Assembly (NCBI GenBank): GCA_946408865.1
Contig: CAMJTZ010000135.1
Span: forward strand, 1-5,458
From: an uncultured Clostridia bacterium
GTDB taxonomy: Bacteria; Bacillota_A; Clostridia; Christensenellales; Aristaeellaceae
Direction: 5' to 3'
DNA: 5,458 bases
Shown: positions 1 through 5,458 of the stretch, piece after piece
How positions within the stretch are numbered: position 1 is the first letter of the stretch
Layout of the letters: the number at the start of each line of letters is the position of its first letter
Notes under the pieces: model-generated
Seen by the model: the letters and a program-made list of their open reading frames with translations, nothing else
Databases searched by the model: none
Told to the model about the DNA's origin: nothing
Position numbers and translations under genes: made by a program

Positions 1-622
1 TGAGAGCCAGTCCCGTTTCTATGAAAACATTCTTGCCCGCAGCCGTGCCTTCTGCGCGCCGCTGCTGAAGATCCTGCGGGAAGTTTTCCCGGATCAGATG
101 AAAGGCGTCACGGAGGAAGACCTGTATTCCGCCATCAACCTTTCGAAGCCCTCCCTCATCCGCACCGAAGCCGACGAGTTGACCTACCCGCTGCATGTCA
201 TGATCCGTTACGAGATTGAGCGCGCTATGCTCAGCGGCGATCTGGCCGTGAAGGATATCCCCGGTGAATGGAACCGCCTGTATAAGGAAGTCCTCGGCGT
301 GGACGTCCCGGACGACCGCCGCGGCTGCCTGCAGGACAGCCACTGGTCCTTCGGCGGAATCGGCTATTTCCCCTCCTACGCGCTCGGCAGCGCCTACGGC
401 GTCCAGATGCTGCGTCAGATGGAGAAGACGGTGGATGTTTGGGATTCCGTTGCCCGCGGCGACCTCTCCCCCGCCACCGCCTGGCTGACGGAGAAAATTC
501 ATCAGTACGGCCGCCTGAAAAAGCCGCAGGAAATCCTCCTGAACGCGATGGGCGGTCCGCTGGACGCCACCGTCTACACGGACTACCTCAAAAAGAAATT
601 CAGTGAACTGTACGCGCTGTAA
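1..622 (+). CDS. Carboxypeptidase Taq family (peptidase M32), C-terminal part
   Basis: This is the C-terminal 206 codons of a metal-dependent cytoplasmic carboxypeptidase that removes residues one at a time from peptide C-termini. The frame is open from base 2 (base 1 is the last base of the preceding codon), so the start is outside the window; the ATG at 98 is internal. Family members are about 500 residues, so roughly the first 290 are missing, including the HEXXH zinc motif. Visible M32 signatures, in order, are ESQSR at the window edge (the end of the HES/GQ motif, whose Glu is the third metal ligand), IRTEADE at 158-178, GCLQDSHW at 323-346 (matching GxxQDxHW), and the following GYFPSYALGS stretch. 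The C-terminus is complete, ending in TAA at 620-622, directly before a hairpin terminator. The gene converges on the minus-strand block. Family assignment is very secure; peptide preference cannot be read. Confidence 0.95.
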   Translation, partial: ESQSRFYENILARSRAFCAPLLKILREVFPDQMKGVTEEDLYSAINLSKPSLIRTEADELTYPLHVMIRYEIERAMLSGDLAVKDIPGEWNRLYKEVLGVDVPDDRRGCLQDSHWSFGGIGYFPSYALGSAYGVQMLRQMEKTVDVWDSVARGDLSPATAWLTEKIHQYGRLKKPQEILLNAMGGPLDATVYTDYLKKKFSELYAL

Positions 623-624
623 TG

Positions 625-665
625 AAAAAAATTCAGGCGCTGCCGGTTGTGGCAGCGCCTGTTTT
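625..665. terminator. Bidirectional Rho-independent terminator
   Basis: A perfect 11-bp inverted repeat (634-644 with 651-661) encloses a 6-nt loop (645-650). On the minus strand the stem is followed by AA and then seven T (complement of the A run at 625-631), a strong intrinsic terminator ending the five-gene block 10 nt after the DUF4867 stop codon. On the plus strand the stem is followed by TTTT (662-665), a weaker but plausible terminator for the carboxypeptidase gene, whose stop lies 11 nt before the stem. The hairpin fills most of the 49-nt gap between the convergent genes. Confidence 0.9.
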
Positions 666-671
666 CTGTCA

Positions 672-1307
672 TCAGATCAGATCCGCGATGTCCGGGTTCT
701 TGCCCTTGATGAGCACTTTCGCGCCCTGGGCGGCTTCCGAAGCGTCCGCGTGGGCCAGCAGCCATTTGTTGGCCGCCCACAGAATTTCGTCTTCCGGATT
801 CTTTACGGTGATCTCCGGCTTCGCCAGGTTGGTTCCCTTCGGCAGCACGATGACGACCTTAAATCCCTGACCTTTTTTCGCGCTGCAGGGAGCGTAGTGC
901 AGGGTCGTGGCGTATACTTCAACCATCACGCCGGCCGGGCAGTAGTACGCGACGACTTTGTCCGCGTCCAGCTCGCCGTTAACGAGATCTTCGCGCTTGG
1001 CCAGCAGCAGGATGAAATCTTCCGTGCCCACATTCAGTTCGCTGTCCCGGTGATACTCCAGGCAGTTCATCTTCGTGTTGTGGCCGTTGCACCAGCCGAT
1101 CTGGATCGGCATGCCGCCGTAAGCGTTGTTCCGCAGTTCCTTTTCGATCGGCAGAGCCTGCAGTTCCGCCTGTTCCGGCACATAGTCCACGCCTTCGGGG
1201 CAGGGCGTAACCTTGTCCAGGGTCGCCAGCAGTTCCTTCAGGTCGTAGCCTTCAAGAACCTGTCCGTAGTTCTGGAAAGAGGGATCGGAAACGGGTAGGA
1301 TTTTCAT
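672..1307 (-). CDS. DUF4867 family protein, cupin-like, function unknown
   Basis: A 211-residue protein that I recognise as DUF4867 by its overall pattern: an N-terminal SDPSFQNYGQVLEGYD segment, the NAYGGMPIQIGWCNGHN region (61-77), NCLEYHRDSE (81-90), and a C-terminal KWLLAH motif (181-186). No function is established to my knowledge. The pattern E84, H86, E90, then PAG at 124-126 and H137 within TLHYAPC resembles a single-domain cupin metal site, so a small metal-binding sugar or metabolite enzyme is possible; that is inference. There is no signal peptide or membrane segment, so it is likely cytosolic. The ATG at 1307 is well supported by AAGGAGG at 1316-1322, 8 nt upstream. It starts 21 nt after the tgt stop and is the last gene before the terminator, so it is probably co-transcribed with tgt. 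Confidence 0.85.
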   Translation of the reverse strand: MKILPVSDPSFQNYGQVLEGYDLKELLATLDKVTPCPEGVDYVPEQAELQALPIEKELRNNAYGGMPIQIGWCNGHNTKMNCLEYHRDSELNVGTEDFILLLAKREDLVNGELDADKVVAYYCPAGVMVEVYATTLHYAPCSAKKGQGFKVVIVLPKGTNLAKPEITVKNPEDEILWAANKWLLAHADASEAAQGAKVLIKGKNPDIADLI

Positions 1308-1328
1308 GTCGGGTTCCTCCTTGTATGA

Positions 1329-2486
<1,158 letters not shown>

Positions 2487-3272
2487 TCAGAGAAGCTCGT
2501 CCACCCCGATCGGCTTGTATTTGTCAAACTCTTCCAGCTTCTGCACAACCTCCGGCCGGATCAGAATCTGATCCGGTTCCCGCTTTTCCTCCGTGTCCTC
2601 CGGAATCGTCAGCAGGTCGGCGTACAGGTTCCATACGTTGCCTTCCGGCATACTGTGGAACGTCATGGTTTCGTGGGTTATCGGGTGCTCGAACGACAGC
2701 TTGTATCCCCACAGTGCGATCTGCTGTCCGGGAATCCCGCTGCCGTAGCGGTTGTCGCCCCACAGCGGCAGTCCCGCGGCGCTCATCTGCGCGCGGATCT
2801 GGTGTTTCCGCCCTGTCTGAAGCCGGATGCCGCAGAGGCTGGTCCCCTCCCGGCGTTCAATGCAGCGTCCGTGCAGGATGGCAAGCTTCCCGCCCTTGGC
2901 GTCCGCTTCGCACACCGTTTCCTTATTGGAGATCGGATCGTGGATCAGGTAGTCGGTCAGGGTGAATTTGTCCTCCGCCTCGCCCATGGCGACGCAAAGG
3001 TATTCCCGGCCCATCTCATGCTCCCGCATCTGGGCGTCCAGCCGTGCCGCGGCCTTGCTCGTCCGGGCGAATACCATCAGTCCGCCGACCGGCCGGTCCA
3101 GCCGGTGCACAAGGCCGAGATAAACGTTCCCGGGCTTGTGATACTTTTCCCGGATGTATTCCTTCAGCAGGGACAGGATATCCGTGTCCCCGGTCTGGTC
3201 TGCCTGGGAAAGCATGTTCGGCGGCTTGATCGCCACAAGCACGTGGTTGTCTTCATACAGGATATCAGGCAC
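2487..3272 (-). CDS. RluA-family RNA pseudouridine synthase
   Basis: A 261-residue enzyme that isomerises uridine to pseudouridine in rRNA or tRNA. The RluA catalytic motif is present as VHRLDRPVGGLMVFARTSKAA beginning at residue 55, with D59 the catalytic Asp. The second conserved block is LQTGRKHQIRAQM (151-163), followed by GDNRYG (172-177). There is no N-terminal S4 RNA-binding domain: the synthase fold begins at once with ILYEDNHVLVAIKP. After about residue 225 there is a charged C-terminal tail of some 35 residues outside the catalytic core. The start is GTG at 3272, which overlaps the end of the upstream methyltransferase by 8 nt and has a well-placed GGAGG; the next in-frame ATG (residue 20) would remove the first strand of the fold. 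The target uridine cannot be predicted from sequence. Family is certain, subfamily open. Confidence 0.95.
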   Translation of the reverse strand: MPDILYEDNHVLVAIKPPNMLSQADQTGDTDILSLLKEYIREKYHKPGNVYLGLVHRLDRPVGGLMVFARTSKAAARLDAQMREHEMGREYLCVAMGEAEDKFTLTDYLIHDPISNKETVCEADAKGGKLAILHGRCIERREGTSLCGIRLQTGRKHQIRAQMSAAGLPLWGDNRYGSGIPGQQIALWGYKLSFEHPITHETMTFHSMPEGNVWNLYADLLTIPEDTEEKREPDQILIRPEVVQKLEEFDKYKPIGVDELL

Positions 3273-4128
3273 GCTGCCACCTCCCGCTGGCGCCGCAGGG
3301 CAGTACGCCGCCGGTGGTCACCGGCAGGCACAGTTCCTCGCTGTCCGCGAACCCGCCGCAGCGCCGCACCACGCACTTTTCCAGCATGTTGTTCAGCACG
3401 CTGGCCTGGAATCCTGTCGTATAGCTGTTGATCAGGAAAAACAGCGGTTCTTCGGACAGCACCTGCGCGCAGGTATCGATCAGTCCGTACAGTTCGTTCT
3501 CCAGTTTCCATACCTCGCCGGACGGTCCCCGTCCGTAGCTCGGCGGATCCATCAGGATACCTTCATACCGGTTGCCGCGGCGGATTTCCCGCTGCACGAA
3601 GCGCAGCGCGTCCTCCACGATCCAGCGGAAGGAGGTCTCCGGCAGTCCGCTCAGCTCCCGGTTTTCCTTGGCCCACAGCACCATGCCTTTCGCGGCGTCC
3701 ACGTGTGTCACGTGCGCGCCGGCGGCGGCGCAGGCCAGCGTGGCCCCGCCGGTGTATCCGAACAGGTTCAGCACCTTCAGGTCCTTCCGCCCGTCTTTCC
3801 GGATCAGATCGCTCATCCAGATCCAGTTGGCGGCCTGTTCCGGAAACAGCCCTGTATGCTTGAATCCTGTCGGCCGCACGTAAAAGGTCAGGTTTTCGTG
3901 GCGCACCGTCCAGCGTTCCGGCAGCTTCGTCAGGAATTCCCATTCCCCGCCGCCGCGGTCGCTGCGGTGATAGTGCGCCTGCGCTTTCCGCCACAGGGCT
4001 TCCTTTCCCTTCGGCCAGATGGTCTGGGGATCCGGCCGGCGCAGGATAATCTCGCCCCACCGTTCCAGCTTCTCGCCGTCCCCGGTGTCCAGTACCTCGT
4101 AATCAACCCAGCTGTCTGCCAGAAACAT
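3265..4128 (-). CDS. Class I SAM-dependent methyltransferase, RlmI-like (COG1092 type)
   Basis: A 287-residue methyltransferase of the type that includes the 23S rRNA cytosine-5 methyltransferase RlmI. The Rossmann domain shows SAM motif I as KVLNLFGYTGGATL (118-131), an acidic residue at the end of strand 2 (D144 in THVDAAKGMV), and motif IV DPPSYGRG (194-201). The C-terminal LPVTTGGVLPCGASGRW (268-284) is also typical. RlmI itself is about 396 residues and carries an N-terminal PUA RNA-binding domain; that domain is absent here. Instead there is a roughly 85-residue segment beginning LADSWVDYEVLDTGDGEKLERW, which I recognise from Firmicutes members of this group. ATG at 4128 follows AAGGAGA (4136-4142) with good spacing. 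It lies 31 nt after the GH4-like gene and overlaps the next gene by 8 nt. An RNA base is the probable substrate, inferred from family and neighbours; the exact site is unknown. Confidence 0.9.
   Translation of the reverse strand: MFLADSWVDYEVLDTGDGEKLERWGEIILRRPDPQTIWPKGKEALWRKAQAHYHRSDRGGGEWEFLTKLPERWTVRHENLTFYVRPTGFKHTGLFPEQAANWIWMSDLIRKDGRKDLKVLNLFGYTGGATLACAAAGAHVTHVDAAKGMVLWAKENRELSGLPETSFRWIVEDALRFVQREIRRGNRYEGILMDPPSYGRGPSGEVWKLENELYGLIDTCAQVLSEEPLFFLINSYTTGFQASVLNNMLEKCVVRRCGGFADSEELCLPVTTGGVLPCGASGRWQRA
3280..3284 (-). promoter_or_regulatory. Ribosome binding site deciding the GTG start of the pseudouridine synthase
   Basis: On the minus strand the sequence GGGAGGTGGCAGC precedes GTG at 3272, with GGAGG ending 7 nt before the start codon. 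The site lies inside the 3' end of the methyltransferase gene, and the start codon overlaps that gene's stop by 8 nt (GTGCCTGA). This supports GTG initiation and suggests translational coupling of the two genes. Confidence 0.8.
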
Positions 4129-4159
4129 CCCTGAATCTCCTTCGTATCGTAATCCCGGA

Positions 4160-5458
4160 TCACGTCCCGCCGAGCACGTCCTCGTGCAGCCGGATCAGTG
4201 CCTGCACCACATCCATGCAGTACAGCCGGTCCAGTCCGCCCAGCGCCGGATCCGTCTCCACGCATTCGCGCAAGGCGCCGGTGTCGCCTTCCGCGGCCCG
4301 TGCGGCCAGCCGGTTGGTTTCGTCCACTTCCCGCAGCACTTCCGCCAGCGCTTCCGGCACCCGGAGGGCCTGTTTCCGTTCCGCGCCGTTTTCCAGGTGC
4401 AGCGTCGTTTCGATGACGGCCTCCGGCGGCAGCTGTGCCATCTCGTTTTCGTTTTTCCGGGTCACCGCCGGAATCTCCGCGGTTTCCTTCCGCAGCACCG
4501 CCAGCGCCAGGCGCATCGGGCGGATCGGCGGCGCCTTGCTCAGCAGCAGCAGCTGGGCCATCGCGCCTTCCCGCGCCTCCGCGCCCTGTTCCCGTACGGT
4601 GTTCATATAGAGGATCCGGTCTTTCCTGCGTTCCACGCTCTCGCCGAATTCCGGTTTTTCCTCCGGAATGTAGTCCGGCTGCGCCGGCAGGAATTCCGCG
4701 TGGTCCGTCACATCCCCCGCGGGGATCGCGTCCCACCATCCGAGCCAGCGCCTGCTCAGGCTGCCCAGCTCGTTCTTTTCCGCCGCCTTCTTCAGCTTCG
4801 GCAGCATGTCCGCCTTTCCGTCCCGGATCTCCGTCAGGAAGGCGAATCCAGGCAGTCCCGCCGTGGCCGCCTTCAGGTTCTCCGGCTTGATCTGCAGGCG
4901 TTTCGCGTAGGTTTCCGCGCCGTTGGCGCCCTTCATGGGCGTCCGGCCCATGCCCAGGCACCGGTATCCCCGGTCCAGGAAGATGGCGGTTGTCCGCGCC
5001 ATCGGCTGTCCGAGGTTGATCACCAGCGTCTCCGGGCAGCATTCATCCATGCTGTCGCACAGGCGCAGAATCGCTTTCCCGGCCCGCAGCGTATGCATCA
5101 GCCCGCCGATTCCGCCGTTCACCCGGGCCTGGTCCGTCAGTCCCGGATCGTCCTCGTTGTCGCTGCCCAGCGCGCTCCGGTCCATGAAGTACCGGCTCGC
5201 CGCCTGGGGATCTCCCGCGTAGATCACGCAGTCCGCGCCGGAGAGCACTTCCTTCCGGTCCGCGGAAACCCGGATCTTCCCGCCGATCCCGGCGTGCCGG
5301 AATACAGCGTCGCCGTATCCCTGCAGCACTTCCTGCATGGCGGCGTTTCCTTCCTCGACGGTGACGATCGCGTCCGCTTCCTTCCCCGCGAAAAGAAGGT
5401 CAGTTAAAAGGGTGGGCAGGAGCACCGGAATGTCCTGCCCGATCATTGCGATTTTCAT
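4160..5458 (-). CDS. Divergent glycoside hydrolase family 4-like protein, probably lacking the NAD/metal site
   Basis: The 432-residue product follows GH4 enzymes (for example E. coli MelA, about 450 residues) end to end. It has the N-terminal strand MKIAMIG, GGIGGLMHTLRAG (115-127, GH4 GPGGIMRALR), CPETLVINLGQPMAR (141-155, GH4 CPDATMLNYVNPMAM), LQIKPENLKAATAGLPGFAF (188-207), and in the C-terminal domain AQLPPEAVIETTLHLENG (341-358), then ETDPALGGLDRLY (401-413). GH4 enzymes cleave glycosides by an NAD- and Mn-dependent redox-elimination mechanism. Here GxGS is GQDI (7-10), the metal Cys region GLCHSVQG reads GMGRTPMKG (169-177), and NH of GINHMA reads PG (203-204). A working GH4 hydrolase is therefore doubtful. 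ATG occupies the last three bases of the window and suits the family start; its ribosome binding site is not visible. It heads the visible part of the operon. Fold likely, function unknown. Confidence 0.8.
   Translation of the reverse strand: MKIAMIGQDIPVLLPTLLTDLLFAGKEADAIVTVEEGNAAMQEVLQGYGDAVFRHAGIGGKIRVSADRKEVLSGADCVIYAGDPQAASRYFMDRSALGSDNEDDPGLTDQARVNGGIGGLMHTLRAGKAILRLCDSMDECCPETLVINLGQPMARTTAIFLDRGYRCLGMGRTPMKGANGAETYAKRLQIKPENLKAATAGLPGFAFLTEIRDGKADMLPKLKKAAEKNELGSLSRRWLGWWDAIPAGDVTDHAEFLPAQPDYIPEEKPEFGESVERRKDRILYMNTVREQGAEAREGAMAQLLLLSKAPPIRPMRLALAVLRKETAEIPAVTRKNENEMAQLPPEAVIETTLHLENGAERKQALRVPEALAEVLREVDETNRLAARAAEGDTGALRECVETDPALGGLDRLYCMDVVQALIRLHEDVLGGT

Noticed and set aside
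98..622. Reading the carboxypeptidase as a short complete gene starting at ATG 98
   Set aside because: The frame is open to the window edge and the upstream codons carry the conserved ESQSR motif of M32, so the gene is cut by the window and is not short.
603..1298. Plus-strand frame opposite the DUF4867 gene, overlapping the carboxypeptidase end and the terminator
   Set aside because: It runs through a strong terminator hairpin and antisense to a recognised family gene, and its translation resembles no known protein.
3154..4134. Plus-strand frame of 326 codons opposite the methyltransferase
   Set aside because: No domain can be recognised, and it is fully explained as the complement of the methyltransferase and the start of the pseudouridine synthase.
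4129..4159. Gap between the GH4-like and methyltransferase genes as a terminator or promoter
   Set aside because: The 31 nt show a ribosome binding site but no stable hairpin with a T run and no clear promoter elements.
3930..5042. Minus-strand frame of 370 codons spanning parts of the GH4-like and methyltransferase genes
   Set aside because: It is Gly/Arg/Ala-rich low-information translation in a shifted frame across two genes with good homology; no frameshift is needed to explain either gene.
4184..5407. Long open frame on the plus strand (407 codons) antisense to the GH4-like gene
   Set aside because: It mirrors a GC-rich coding frame on the other strand, has an Arg/His/Gln/Pro-rich composition with no recognisable domain, and the opposite strand shows clear GH4 homology. 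It is a by-product of codon bias.

Overview
This window looks like chromosomal DNA of a GC-rich member of the Bacillota, most likely a Clostridia-type anaerobe. The evidence is strong AGGAGG-type ribosome binding sites, third codon positions rich in G and C, a Tgt close in sequence to Bacillus/Clostridium enzymes, and a DUF4867 protein, a family I associate with anaerobic Firmicutes. The genus cannot be fixed from sequence reading alone. I see no transposase, phage gene, CRISPR array, tRNA or rRNA.

Layout. Bases 1-622 (+ strand) hold the C-terminal 206 codons of an M32 (Taq-type) metallocarboxypeptidase whose N-terminus lies outside the window. A perfect 11-bp hairpin between 634 and 661 forms a shared terminator for this gene and for the genes converging on it. 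The rest of the window (5458 down to 672) is one tight same-strand block on the minus strand. In transcription order it holds a divergent family-4 glycosidase-like (GH4) protein, an RlmI-like SAM-dependent methyltransferase, an RluA-family pseudouridine synthase, tRNA-guanine transglycosylase (Tgt) and a DUF4867 protein. Gaps are 31, -8 (overlap), 33 and 21 nt. No internal terminator is visible, so one transcript is likely. Its promoter would lie beyond base 5458.

Function. The three middle genes all modify RNA: base methylation (probably rRNA), pseudouridylation, and exchange of guanine for a queuosine precursor in tRNA. They form an RNA-modification cassette flanked by two genes of unknown or uncertain role, the GH4-like protein and the cupin-like DUF4867 protein.

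The most notable observation is the GH4-like protein. It follows GH4 proteins along its whole length, but the NAD-binding glycine motif, the metal-binding Cys and the metal-binding His all appear to be replaced. This suggests a non-catalytic or re-purposed member of the family. The other genes look intact and ordinary.
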